Assembly: GCF_030644385.1 (NCBI RefSeq)
Contig: NZ_CP130060.1
Span: 496,001 to 560,000 of the forward strand
Direction of reading: 5' to 3'
Origin: Stomatobaculum sp. F0698
Lineage (GTDB): Bacteria > Bacillota > Clostridia > Lachnospirales > Lachnospiraceae
DNA: 64,000 nucleotides
Shown here: piece by piece, positions 8,412 through 16,790 of the stretch
How positions within the stretch are numbered: the first letter of the stretch is position 1
Layout: the number at the start of each line of letters is the position of its first letter
Notes under the pieces: model-generated
The model's database searches: none
Seen by the model: only the letters and a program-made list of their open reading frames with translations
What the model was told of the DNA's origin: nothing
Made by a program: the position numbers and the translations under genes

Positions 8412-10250
8412 ATGAGAAGTACGAGAACGGATGTGAGAAACGTCGCAATCATCGCCCACGTTGACCACGGCAAGACCACGCTCGTGGACCAGCTGCTGCG
8501 GCAGAGCGGCGTGTTCCGCGCCAATCAGGAGGTTGTGGATCGCGTCATGGATTCCAACGATATTGAGAGAGAGCGCGGCATCACGATTCTCTCCAAGAAT
8601 ACAGCGGTAAACTATGACGGCGTTAAGATTAACATCATCGACACCCCGGGACACGCGGATTTCGGCGGCGAGGTGGAGCGTGTCTTAAAGATGGTGAACG
8701 GCGTGGTCCTTGTGGTCGATGCCTTTGAGGGCACCATGCCGCAGACGCGTTTTGTGCTGAAGAAGGCGTTAGAGCTTTCGCTGGATGTCGTGGTCTGCGT
8801 GAACAAGTGCGACCGCGCAGAGGCGCGTCCGGACGAGGTTGTGGATGAGGTGCTTGAGCTCCTCATGGATCTCGATGCGAGCGAGCAGCAGCTCGAGTGT
8901 CCGTTTATCTTTGCTTCCGCGCGCAGCGGTTGGGCAAAGAATTCGTTGGACAGCGACAATGCGGATATGAAGCCGCTGTTTGAGGCCATCATCAACCACA
9001 TCCCGGCACCGGAGGGCGATCCGGAGGCACCGACCCAGATTCTGATCAGCACGATCGACTACAACGAGTATGTGGGCCGCATCGGCGTGGGCAAGGTGGA
9101 CAACGGTTCGATTCGCGTGAACCAGGAAGTTGCGTTGGTGAACCACCATGAGCCGGATAAGCTGCGCCGCGTGAAGATCGGTAAGCTCTACGAGTACGAG
9201 GGCTTAAACCGCGTCGAAGTGAAAGAAGCGGAGTTCGGTTCGATCGTCGCGATCTCGGGCATCTCCGACCTGCACATCGGAGACACGATTACGAGTCCCG
9301 AATCTCCGGAGTCCATTCCGTTCCAGAAGATTTCCGAGCCGACCATCTCGATGAACTTCATGGTCAACGACAGCCCGCTTGCGGGCCAGGAGGGACAGTA
9401 CATCACCTCCCGTCACCTGCGCGAACGTCTGTTCCGCGAGCTGAACACCGATGTCTCGCTTCGCGTCGAGGAGCTCACGCCGGACTGCTTCAAGGTGAGC
9501 GGCCGCGGTGAGCTGCATCTCTCGGTCTTAATTGAGAACATGCGCCGCGAGGGCTTTGAGTTCGCAGTTTCGAAGGCAGAGGTCATCTATCACTTCGATG
9601 AGCGCGACAAGAGACTGGAGCCTATGGAGATTGCCTTTGTCGACGTCCCGGATGAGTTTACCGGCGCGGTCATCCAGAAGCTGACCTCCAGAAAGGGTGA
9701 GCTGATCGGCATGACGCCGATTCACGGCAACTATACCCGCCTTGAGTTTAACATTCCGTCGCGCGGCTTAATCGGTTACCGCGGCGAGTTCATGACGGAC
9801 ACCAAGGGTAACGGTATCCTGAACACCGAGTTTGAGGGCTACGGTCCCTATAAGGGCGATATGTTCTACCGCAAGGCGGGCTCCATCATTGCGTACGAGA
9901 GCGGTGAGGCGGTTGCCTACGGACTTTTCCAGGCGCAGGAGAGAGGTCAGCTCTTTATCGGCGCGGGCGTCAAGGTCTACGCAGGTATGATTATCGGTCA
10001 GAGCGGCAAGTCCGAGGACGTCGAGGTCAATGTCTGCAAGACGAAGAAGCTCACCAACACCCGTGCTTCCGGCTCGGACGATGCACTGAAGCTTGTCACG
10101 CCGAAGGTCATGAGCCTTGAGCAGTGCCTCGAATTCATCGATACGGATGAGCTCCTCGAGGTCACGCCGGAGAACCTCCGCATCCGAAAGAAGATTCTGG
10201 ATCCGACGCTCCGTAAGCGCTCTATGATTAAGCAGAAGCAGAATTCGTAA
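8412..10250 (+). CDS. typA: Ribosome-associated GTPase TypA/BipA
   Basis: A translational GTPase of 612 residues, the usual length for BipA, which binds the ribosome and helps 50S assembly and stress or cold growth. The G1 motif HVDHGKTT is at about residues 16-23, RGITI (switch region) at 55-59, DTPGHADF near 76-83 and NKCD near 130. EF-G-like domains III and V and the BipA-specific C-terminal domain follow. GAGAGGA precedes the ATG. It has its own promoter and terminator and stands alone. Confidence 0.96.
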   Translation: MRSTRTDVRNVAIIAHVDHGKTTLVDQLLRQSGVFRANQEVVDRVMDSNDIERERGITILSKNTAVNYDGVKINIIDTPGHADFGGEVERVLKMVNGVVLVVDAFEGTMPQTRFVLKKALELSLDVVVCVNKCDRAEARPDEVVDEVLELLMDLDASEQQLECPFIFASARSGWAKNSLDSDNADMKPLFEAIINHIPAPEGDPEAPTQILISTIDYNEYVGRIGVGKVDNGSIRVNQEVALVNHHEPDKLRRVKIGKLYEYEGLNRVEVKEAEFGSIVAISGISDLHIGDTITSPESPESIPFQKISEPTISMNFMVNDSPLAGQEGQYITSRHLRERLFRELNTDVSLRVEELTPDCFKVSGRGELHLSVLIENMRREGFEFAVSKAEVIYHFDERDKRLEPMEIAFVDVPDEFTGAVIQKLTSRKGELIGMTPIHGNYTRLEFNIPSRGLIGYRGEFMTDTKGNGILNTEFEGYGPYKGDMFYRKAGSIIAYESGEAVAYGLFQAQERGQLFIGAGVKVYAGMIIGQSGKSEDVEVNVCKTKKLTNTRASGSDDALKLVTPKVMSLEQCLEFIDTDELLEVTPENLRIRKKILDPTLRKRSMIKQKQNS

Positions 10251-10258
10251 GATAGAGA

Positions 10259-10291
10259 AAAGGCAGCGGCCGTAAGGTCGCTGTCTTTTTT
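10259..10291 (+). terminator. Terminator after typA
   Basis: GGCAGCGGCC and GGTCGCTGTC pair (with G-U pairs) over a GTAA loop, then T6. Confidence 0.88.
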
Positions 10292-10387
10292 GTGCTACTG
10301 CGTCTCATCAACGATGCGCCGGTTCCCGCTGTGATGAGGTCGCTTGCCAACCTGCGCGAAGTAAACTGCCGCCGATGAAAGATGGTG

Positions 10388-10620
10388 TCAGGTCTGATGC
10401 GCGAGAATCCATTCCAGTAAATCTTCGAAGGATAATTGTCCGGCAGCAACGGAGAGAAAGGTATCCGAAAGCTCCTTCTGCGTATACGTGATGGTAATCT
10501 GATTCAAAGCGGGGAATACGAGCATGGCATGTGCGCCAATACGTTTATTTCCATCGATAAAGGCATGATTTTGTGTGAGACCGATGCCTAGCTGTGCTGC
10601 TTTTTGGTTAAATAAATCAT
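10388..10620 (-). pseudogene. doc: Doc-family toxin, frameshifted by internal deletion
   Basis: The minus strand starts a Doc toxin with ATG overlapping the antitoxin stop (ATGA) and reads MIYLTKKQ, then runs into a stop after two more codons. In another frame the remainder of Doc is intact: KAAQLGIGLTQN, then the Fic-type active-site motif HAFIDGNKR and a normal C-terminus ending at EDLLEWILAHQT. The N-terminal 45-50 residues expected between these pieces are missing. I infer a deletion of about 140 bp that also shifted the frame. The core motif is preserved in sequence but should not be translated from the toxin start, so the toxin is probably dead. Confidence 0.75.
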
Positions 10621-10781
10621 TTTGCCAGCTCTTGGTAGGCAGAGCGGTTTTGTGAGATGAGGCGACTCGAAACTGCAAGGATATCCTCATCGGAAGCGGT
10701 TTGTGCCTGTTCTGCCTGACGGAATTCAACGGGCAGATAGCGGGGGGCATTGTTTTTTTTGTTGTCGGTATTGGTATTCAT
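10617..10781 (-). CDS. Small putative antitoxin upstream of doc
   Basis: A 54-residue acidic protein whose stop overlaps the doc start as ATGA, the usual coupling in TA operons. The start at 10781 is chosen for the AAGGAAA site about 8 nt upstream. The C-terminal half (DEDILAVSSRLISQNRSAYQ) is amphipathic and looks like the toxin-binding tail seen in small partners of Firmicute Doc proteins; this is from memory and not a family assignment. The frame is intact while the toxin is broken. The region is more AT-rich than its flanks. Confidence 0.6.
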   Translation of the reverse strand: MNTNTDNKKNNAPRYLPVEFRQAEQAQTASDEDILAVSSRLISQNRSAYQELAK

Positions 10782-10849
10782 AAGACAGTTTCTTTCCTTA
10801 GAATAGGATAAATAAAACCTATTTTGCTTCCGGAAAGCGCAATTCACCC

Positions 10850-12328
10850 CTATCCCTTAAGTCTCGCCTCTATCGCCTCGTTCACTATGCGGAGCGCCTG
10901 AATCCGGGCAAAGTACTTGTCGTTTCCGGCGAGTATGTGCCAGGGCGCGGTTTCGGTCGAGGTGTAGCGGAGCATATCGTTGACCGCGGTCTCGTAGAGC
11001 GCCCACTTTTCGCGGTTTCGCCAGTCCTCGGCGGTGATTTTCCACTGCTTTTCGGGCGTGCGCTCTCTGGCGCGGAAGCGCTTCAGCTGTTCGTCCTTGC
11101 TGATGTGGATCCAGAATTTGACCACGAGGGTGCCGCTCGCTGCGAGGTAGGACTCAAAGTCATTGATTTCCCCGTAGGCGCGCTTCCAATCCGCCTCACT
11201 GCAAAAGCCCTCAATCCGCTCGACGAGAACGCGCCCGTACCAGGTCCGGTCAAAGATGGCAATGTGGCCGCTCTTCGGGAGTCGGGCATAGAAGCGCCAG
11301 AGGAAGTGGCGCTTTTTCTCTTCCGGAGTCGGGCTCGCAATGGGGAGCGCCGCGTAGCCGCGGGCATCGAGCGGGGAGGAGAGGCGCTTAATACAGCCGC
11401 CCTTCCCGGCCGCATCCCAGCCCTCAAAACCGACAACCAGAGGAATACGCTTTAAGTAGAGGAGATTTTGGTTCTTCGCGAGACGTGCCTTTTCTTCTTT
11501 GAGGCATTTTTTGTATTCCTCTCTCGTGAGGGACTGCGTTAAGTCGACATCCGAAAGGGAAAGCGGTTTCGCGGAGGCGGGCAGAGGCAGAGAGACGTCT
11601 TCGGATTCTCCGTTGCGCCGTGCCTCAAGCCGTGCGTGTACGGCATCGATTACCGTGCGGAACACCTGAACCGTCGCGGCGCGACTGTCCATGCCGGAGA
11701 CCAAAGTCCAGGGCGCTTCGGCGGACTGTGTTTTTTCTATCATGCGGTCAAAGGCGCGGTAGTAGTCCTCATAGTGCGCGAGCTGCTTCCGGTCGGATTT
11801 CACGACGCGGAAGGCGGTCTCCGGGTTGTCGGCCAGCTCCTTTAAGCGTGTCTTCATCTCCCGCTCGGAGATGTGGAGGAAAAACTTTAAAATCAGATAG
11901 CCGTTATCCGTGAGCGTCTTTTCAAAGCGGCGGATGTCGGCGAGCCGGGTTTCCACGCAGCGCGGAGTAAGCTTCTCCGCAATCGCGCGAACCGAGACCT
12001 CCTGATACCAGGAGCGGTCCATAATCGAAAACATGCCCTCCTCCGGGATGGTGAGCCAGTGGCGGCGGAGGTAGGGATAGCGCTGCTCGAGTTCGGTCGG
12101 CGCCTGGGTGTTCACGACCTTGAACCAGCGGGGATCCAGATTTTTGATGAGACGCCCTATCATCTTGCCCTTTCCGGCTGCGGACCAGCCCTCGAAGAGG
12201 ATGATGACCGGGAGTCCGGCGCTGCGCAGCGGCGCATCCAGGGCGGCAAGCTGCTGTTTCAGCGCGGGCATCACAGCCTCATAGTCGGCTTTCTCGAGTT
12301 TCGTTTTGAGATTTACTTCTTCCAACAT
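10850..12328 (-). CDS. Two-domain polyphosphate kinase 2 family protein
   Basis: A 492-residue tandem PPK2 protein, as in polyphosphate:AMP phosphotransferases (class II PPK2), which move phosphate from polyphosphate to nucleotides. Domain 1 has a Walker A-like GWSAAGKGK at residues 47-55 and DRSWYQ near 104. Domain 2 has GWDAAGKGG at 303-311 and DRTWYG near 360. Both halves therefore keep P-loop lysines and lid-region DRxWY motifs, whereas in some family members one half is degenerate. ATG 12328 is chosen because AGGG lies about 7 nt upstream; longer in-frame starts run into the divergent promoter zone. Substrate (AMP, ADP, GMP) cannot be read from sequence. Confidence 0.88.
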   Translation of the reverse strand: MLEEVNLKTKLEKADYEAVMPALKQQLAALDAPLRSAGLPVIILFEGWSAAGKGKMIGRLIKNLDPRWFKVVNTQAPTELEQRYPYLRRHWLTIPEEGMFSIMDRSWYQEVSVRAIAEKLTPRCVETRLADIRRFEKTLTDNGYLILKFFLHISEREMKTRLKELADNPETAFRVVKSDRKQLAHYEDYYRAFDRMIEKTQSAEAPWTLVSGMDSRAATVQVFRTVIDAVHARLEARRNGESEDVSLPLPASAKPLSLSDVDLTQSLTREEYKKCLKEEKARLAKNQNLLYLKRIPLVVGFEGWDAAGKGGCIKRLSSPLDARGYAALPIASPTPEEKKRHFLWRFYARLPKSGHIAIFDRTWYGRVLVERIEGFCSEADWKRAYGEINDFESYLAASGTLVVKFWIHISKDEQLKRFRARERTPEKQWKITAEDWRNREKWALYETAVNDMLRYTSTETAPWHILAGNDKYFARIQALRIVNEAIEARLKG

Positions 12329-12353
12329 GGCAGAGCCCTCACTTTCTAAGAAA

Positions 12354-12381
12354 AGTGTAGCACAGATTTTGCGTCTGTCCA
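12354..12381 (-). promoter_or_regulatory. Promoter of the PPK2 gene
   Basis: On the minus strand TGGACA and TACACT are 16 nt apart. It is back to back with the plus-strand promoter of the dihydrouridine synthase gene, the two -35 boxes being 5 nt apart. Confidence 0.55.
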
Positions 12382-12386
12382 TTGTC

Positions 12387-12415
12387 TTGCGTCTTTTCGG
12401 GAACTTCGCTACAAT
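12387..12415 (+). promoter_or_regulatory. Promoter of the dihydrouridine synthase gene
   Basis: TTGCGT and TACAAT with a 17-nt spacer, 30 nt upstream of the chosen start. Confidence 0.65.
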
Positions 12416-12445
12416 GGTGGGCATGTAAAAATGAGGGAGTGTTGC

Positions 12446-13411
12446 ATGAGAGAACTTATCTTTTCGCTCGCGCCGATGGAGGGCATCACGGGCTATGTAT
12501 ATCGAAATGCGCTGAAGCGCTGCTACGGGGGCGTTGCGCGCTTTTACTCGCCCTTCATCTCGCCGGGGCATGCGGGTGCGGGTATCACGAAGCGCGACCG
12601 GCGCGATATTCTGCCGGAGAACAATGCGGGCGTGCCGCTGATCCCGCAGCTACTCACGAACAACGCGGAGGATTTTCTCTTTGCCGCGGAAATTCTGAGA
12701 GACTACGGCTACAAAGAGCTTAATCTGAACCTCGGCTGCCCCTCGGGGACGGTCACGGCAAAGAAAAAGGGCTCGGGCTTTCTTTCGGAGCTCACGGCGC
12801 TCAGGCACTTTTTTGAAGAGGTTTTTCGCAACTTGCCTGCGGATACGAAGCTCGGCGTGAAGACGAGACTCGGGGTAAAGGACCCAGCGGAGTTTCCGGA
12901 GATACTCAAAATCTACAACGACTTTCCGCTCTCGGAACTCATAGTCCACCCGCGGATTCAGAAGGAGTTTTACCGGGGAACGGTTCACCTCGATATGTTC
13001 GCTCTGGCCGCGGAGGGGGCAAAGATGCCGCTCGGCTATAACGGAGATCTGATCGACGAAGAGGATATAGACCGCATCCTGGAGCGTTTTCCTGCGGTCT
13101 CTCATATCATGCTCGGGCGGGGACTGTTGCGAGACCCCATGCTTCCGGCGCGCTATTTGAGACGCCTTCGCGGTGCGGCAGCGCTCTCCGCAGAAGAAGA
13201 GAAGCAGCAGCGCCATGCCTTCCACGCGGCGCTCCTTCAGGGCTACCGGGAGAGTTTTCTCTATGAGAATGCGACGCTCTGCCGCATGAAGGAGGTCTGG
13301 GACTATCTGGGACTTGCCTTTCCGGAACAGGAGAGAGCGGTGCGGGAACTCAAAAAGAGCAAGACCCTCGGCGAGTACGAGCTCCGGGCGGAGCAGCTGC
13401 TCACACTCTGA
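12446..13411 (+). CDS. tRNA-dihydrouridine synthase family flavoprotein
   Basis: An FMN-dependent enzyme of 321 residues reducing uridines in tRNA D-loops. The TIM-barrel start LAPMEGITGYVYR, the catalytic-cysteine motif NLNLGCPS and the phosphate-binding end IMLGRGLLRDP are visible. It is diverged from the DusB homologue at 54.5 kb, with KKKGSGFL in place of the usual lysine-glycine-ALL segment. ATG 12446 is chosen for GAGGGAG 5 nt upstream; an ATG 15 nt earlier is inside that ribosome site. It is alone between its promoter and a shared terminator. Confidence 0.88.
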   Translation: MRELIFSLAPMEGITGYVYRNALKRCYGGVARFYSPFISPGHAGAGITKRDRRDILPENNAGVPLIPQLLTNNAEDFLFAAEILRDYGYKELNLNLGCPSGTVTAKKKGSGFLSELTALRHFFEEVFRNLPADTKLGVKTRLGVKDPAEFPEILKIYNDFPLSELIVHPRIQKEFYRGTVHLDMFALAAEGAKMPLGYNGDLIDEEDIDRILERFPAVSHIMLGRGLLRDPMLPARYLRRLRGAAALSAEEEKQQRHAFHAALLQGYRESFLYENATLCRMKEVWDYLGLAFPEQERAVRELKKSKTLGEYELRAEQLLTL

Positions 13412-13533
13412 GCGGAAAAGAGCGGAAATGCTGAATTCAAAAAGACGATATTTCGATAAGACGAAAAATCGAAACGATGAAACTCGAAAAAACGCGATCG
13501 AAACGGCATAAATTGGGATAACAAAGCAGATAC

Positions 13534-13572
13534 AAAAAATCCGCAGACAGTCGACTGTCTGCGGATTTTTTT
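13534..13572. terminator. Bidirectional terminator between dus and asnA
   Basis: A near-perfect palindrome of 17-bp arms (ATCCGCAGACAG core) around TCGA, with an A tract on the left and a T tract on the right, serves two convergent genes. Confidence 0.95.
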
Positions 13573-13628
13573 GTCTTCCGTTGGCCTTGTATACGGATGC
13601 AGGCCCGAAAGGCCGCGGTCTTTGCGCG

Positions 13629-14636
13629 TTACAGCAGGGTGATGTTGTGGGCCGCGCAGGTCTCGATCATCTCCTCTGGCCATATGCTGGCCTGCACTTC
13701 ACCGATGTGCGCTCTGCCGAGTAAGAGCATGCAGAGACGGCTCTGGCCGATACCGCCGCCTATGGTATAGGGGAGTTCGCCGTTTAAGAGCGCCTTGTGA
13801 TAGGGAAGTTCACGGCGGTTCTCGCAACCCGCGAGTTTCAGCTGAGCATCCAGGCTCTCCGGGGATACGCGTATGCCCATGCTCGAAAGTTCGAGCGCGC
13901 ACTGCAAGGGCTCAAACCAGCAGAGAATGTCGCCGTTCAAGCTCCAGTCATCGTAGTCCGGCGCACGGAGATCGTGCGGCTCGCCGTTCGAGAGTGCCGC
14001 ACCGATTTGCTCCACGAAAACCGCGCCGCACTCACGCGCAATCGCATTTTCGCGCTCCTTCGGGCTGAGTGTCGGGTAGCGCTTCAGAAGTTCTTCCGAA
14101 GTGATGAAGGTGATTTCCCGCGGGAGACGGTAGCAGGCATCCGGGTACTTATACCAGACCTCATGCTGCATGTGCTTGATGATGGTGTAGATGCGCTGAA
14201 CGGTGTCCTCGAGCACCTCAAGGCTTCGGTCTTCCTTCCTAAGTACGCGCTCCCAGTCCCACTGGTCCACATAGAAGGAGTGGAGATTATCCGGCGTCTC
14301 GTCGCGGCGGATTGCGTTCATATTGGTGTAGAGGCCTTCGCCCGGCTTAAAGTGATAGCGCTTTAAGGCAAGGCGCTTCCACTTTGCGAGGGACTGCACG
14401 ACTTCAATGTTCTCGCCCGGCAGAGTAAGCAGGTCAAAGTTTACCGGCCGCTCCACGCCGTTTAAGTTGTCGTTTAATCCGCTCTTCTCGGTCACAAAGA
14501 GGGGCGCGGAGACGCGCTCCAAATTCATCTGGCGGCCGAACTCCTTCTGAAACAAATCGCGAATAAACTTAATTGCCTCCTGGGTTTCACGGACAGAGAG
14601 CACGGGATCGTAGTGCTCCGGAATGACCAGTGCCAT
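13629..14636 (-). CDS. asnA: Aspartate-ammonia ligase
   Basis: Ammonia-dependent asparagine synthetase of 335 residues, making asparagine from aspartate, ammonia and ATP (AMP-forming), a class II aaRS-like fold. Visible are the N-terminal [21 protein letters not shown] segment, [14 protein letters not shown] and the C-terminal [14 protein letters not shown] motif 3 region. GGAGG lies 6 nt upstream of the ATG. It is a single-gene unit with its own promoter and is convergent with the dihydrouridine synthase gene. Confidence 0.96.
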   Translation of the reverse strand: MALVIPEHYDPVLSVRETQEAIKFIRDLFQKEFGRQMNLERVSAPLFVTEKSGLNDNLNGVERPVNFDLLTLPGENIEVVQSLAKWKRLALKRYHFKPGEGLYTNMNAIRRDETPDNLHSFYVDQWDWERVLRKEDRSLEVLEDTVQRIYTIIKHMQHEVWYKYPDACYRLPREITFITSEELLKRYPTLSPKERENAIARECGAVFVEQIGAALSNGEPHDLRAPDYDDWSLNGDILCWFEPLQCALELSSMGIRVSPESLDAQLKLAGCENRRELPYHKALLNGELPYTIGGGIGQSRLCMLLLGRAHIGEVQASIWPEEMIETCAAHNITLL

Positions 14637-14678
14637 GGTTTGCCTCCATTCTGCTGAGCGTAATAAAAATTTCGTATC

Positions 14679-14707
14679 AGCATAGCACGCGTGAAAGAAG
14701 GGTGCAA
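14679..14707 (-). promoter_or_regulatory. Promoter of asnA
   Basis: On the minus strand TTGCAC and TATGCT are separated by 17 nt, about 43 nt upstream of the ATG. Confidence 0.65.
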
Positions 14708-14725
14708 GGTTTTTTCAGCTTCAGC

Positions 14726-14754
14726 TTCCAAATTCGGGGGGAGGATGCTAGAAT
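14726..14754 (+). promoter_or_regulatory. Promoter of the L,D-transpeptidase gene
   Basis: TTCCAA and TAGAAT with a 17-nt spacer. The -35 is weak. Confidence 0.5.
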
Positions 14755-14801
14755 GAAGGATAAAGATTTCATTAAGGCGGAGGTAAGGCGAAGACAGGGC
14801 G

Positions 14802-16601
14802 ATGGAACAGAAACAAAAGAAAATACTGGGTGGCGCTGCGGTAGCTCTCTGTGCTTGTTACTTGGGCGGCGCTGCTTTTTTTGCGGGGCACACCTACCCC
14901 AATACGACGGTGGACGGGAAGGATGCTTCTCTGCTCTCCTATACGAGAGCGCAGGCGTTAATCACTGCGGCGGCGACCGAGGGCTCTCTCGGGATTCGCG
15001 TCAAGGACTTGAGTTATTCCTTGCACCGGAAGGATGTGCTCGGGGTCGAGAGTCGGGACAACTGGAAAGAAGCGCTCTCGGAGGGAAGCTCGTTTGCCTG
15101 GCCGCTTGCGCTGTTCCGAAGACACGAACTTTTGAGCAAGCGCACGCTGGATGTGCACCGCGAGGAAGTTGAAAAACACTTGGAGGAGCAGGGGCTTTTC
15201 GAACTCTCCCTCCCCGCGAAGGATGCAACGCTCTCGGAGTTTTCGGAGGATGCCGGCTATTCGATTGTCCCGGCGGAGACCGGTTGGAGCGCAAACAAAG
15301 ACGAGATTCTGAATCTTGTGGAGCAGGCGCTGGTTTCGGACCGGACGGAACTGGATCTCACCGACACCTTTGCGGTGCAGCCCGCGGTACAGACGGACGA
15401 TGCGGCACTCACCGAGAAGATGAACGCGAGAAATCTGCTGGTGCGGCACAATTTCACCTTTTTCATCGGTCCGGTGACCCAGCAGCTTGACAGCGCGACC
15501 TTGAACAGCTGGCTCGTTGAGACGCGCGAGGGCGCGACCGGACTGGATTACGCTTCGATTGAGGCCTATGTGAACGGCCTGCAGGATCGCTTCACTCCCT
15601 CACTCGCAAGCCTGTCCGCGGAAAACGGCGGCGAGAATTATATCGTGGACAGCGAGCTCACCATGCAGATTCTCTGCAACAAGCTCGGCATTAATCGCCC
15701 GGCCCGGGAGACCGACGCACAGCGGAGAACGCGCGAGGCGGCGAACGCCAAGATTTTGAAACAGGCAAAGCGCGCGGCAAAGCGTGAGAAGAACAAGGAA
15801 AAGGCGGAGCAGATTTTACGGGAAGCCGAGGCAAAGCAGACGCCCGCCCCCGAGTTGATTGCGACCCTGAAGTCCGAGGAAGAGAGAGCGGCGGATGCCG
15901 AGAACCCGATTTTGATTGCGAAACTGCGGGACGGCATTTTTATCGAGAACTTGCCGGATGAAGCTGCGGCGGAGCCGGACCTCGCAACGCCCTCCGAGAC
16001 GGTGCGTGTCGAAACGGTCGGCAGCGATACGATTACCATAGGTGCCGCACCGGCGGAAAGCGAAACCGTTGAGAGTTTGAACCCCGAGGGCCAGTCATCC
16101 GAGGCGGCGGAGAGCACAGAGCCGAGCCGCGAGGCGCCGAAGTCCTTAAACGGCGAAGTCGTGATGGCAAAGGATGATATTTTCGTTCCGGTGCTCGCGG
16201 CAGACCCCGAGTTCCAGCTGGGACACGGCCTGACCTACATCGACATCAGCATCGAAAAGCAGAGAGTTATCCTCTTTGAAAACGGCAGAAAGGTCATGGA
16301 GAGCGCCTGTGTGACGGGAACGCCGAACCGCGAGCGCGCAACCCACTACGGCAGCTTCCGCATCAACTATAAGCAGCGCAATCGCATCCTCCGCGGCTCG
16401 CAGAAGCTCTACGAGGCCTTTGTCAGCTACTGGATGCCGTTTGACGGCGGCATCGGCCTGCACGATGCGACCTGGCGCGGAAGTTTCGGCGGGAACATCT
16501 ACAAGTCGAACGGCAGCCACGGTTGTATCAACCTGCCGCCGGCCTTTGCAAAGCAGCTCTATGAGCGCGTCACGGTCGGCATGCCGGTCTACGTGCACTG
16601 A
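14802..16601 (+). CDS. L,D-transpeptidase (YkuD) with a long linker insert
   Basis: A 599-residue membrane-anchored cell wall cross-linking enzyme (3-3 cross-links or protein attachment). An N-terminal membrane helix (about 8-28) is followed by a PG_binding_4-like region with short repeats, then a charged Ala/Glu/Lys-rich stretch at roughly 300-455 that looks helical and then disordered. The YkuD domain is at the C-terminus with H573 and catalytic C575 in the SHGCIN motif. The ribosome site is weak: GGAGGT is 17 nt upstream and a poor AGGG is closer. The insert makes the protein longer than many family members of 450-500 residues. Confidence 0.9.
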   Translation: MEQKQKKILGGAAVALCACYLGGAAFFAGHTYPNTTVDGKDASLLSYTRAQALITAAATEGSLGIRVKDLSYSLHRKDVLGVESRDNWKEALSEGSSFAWPLALFRRHELLSKRTLDVHREEVEKHLEEQGLFELSLPAKDATLSEFSEDAGYSIVPAETGWSANKDEILNLVEQALVSDRTELDLTDTFAVQPAVQTDDAALTEKMNARNLLVRHNFTFFIGPVTQQLDSATLNSWLVETREGATGLDYASIEAYVNGLQDRFTPSLASLSAENGGENYIVDSELTMQILCNKLGINRPARETDAQRRTREAANAKILKQAKRAAKREKNKEKAEQILREAEAKQTPAPELIATLKSEEERAADAENPILIAKLRDGIFIENLPDEAAAEPDLATPSETVRVETVGSDTITIGAAPAESETVESLNPEGQSSEAAESTEPSREAPKSLNGEVVMAKDDIFVPVLAADPEFQLGHGLTYIDISIEKQRVILFENGRKVMESACVTGTPNRERATHYGSFRINYKQRNRILRGSQKLYEAFVSYWMPFDGGIGLHDATWRGSFGGNIYKSNGSHGCINLPPAFAKQLYERVTVGMPVYVH

Positions 16602-16608
16602 GACTGAC

Positions 16609-16637
16609 TTGACAGTCGGAATGCGGCAAACTAGAAT
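16609..16637 (+). promoter_or_regulatory. Promoter of the thi operon
   Basis: Perfect TTGACA and TAGAAT separated by 17 nt, starting 7 nt after the preceding stop codon and directly upstream of the TPP riboswitch. Confidence 0.85.
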
Positions 16638-16653
16638 AAAACAGAACAGAAAC

Positions 16654-16734
16654 GAGACGGGGTGCTGCGCGCAGCTGAGACCGGGAAACCGGAACCCGAA
16701 CACCTGATTTGGGTAATGCCAACGTAGGAATCTC
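16654..16734 (+). promoter_or_regulatory. TPP riboswitch (THI element)
   Basis: The conserved blocks of the thiamine pyrophosphate aptamer are present in order: GGGGTGC, GCTGAGA, ACCTGATTTGGGTAATGCC and CGTAGGAA. GAGA at the start pairs with TCTC at the end as P1. The internal hairpin (CCGGGAAACCGG) is the variable arm. It precedes a terminator and thiD, so TPP binding should stop transcription. Confidence 0.95.
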
Positions 16735-16740
16735 ACAGAC

Positions 16741-16777
16741 AGACAGAGATGCCGAGAGGCAGCTCTGTCTTTTTTTA
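16741..16777 (+). terminator. Riboswitch-controlled terminator
   Basis: AGACAGAG and CTCTGTCT pair, with an inner GCC/GGC stem, and a T7 run follows. It lies between the aptamer and the thiD ribosome site, 7 nt after P1, as expected for an expression platform. Confidence 0.9.
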
Positions 16778-16790
16778 CGGGAGAAGCGAT

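Noticed and set aside
13438..13510. Repeated CGAAA-like words, considered as an array of binding sites or a small repeat locus
   Set aside because: Spacing is irregular and copies are too short to separate from chance next to the terminator.
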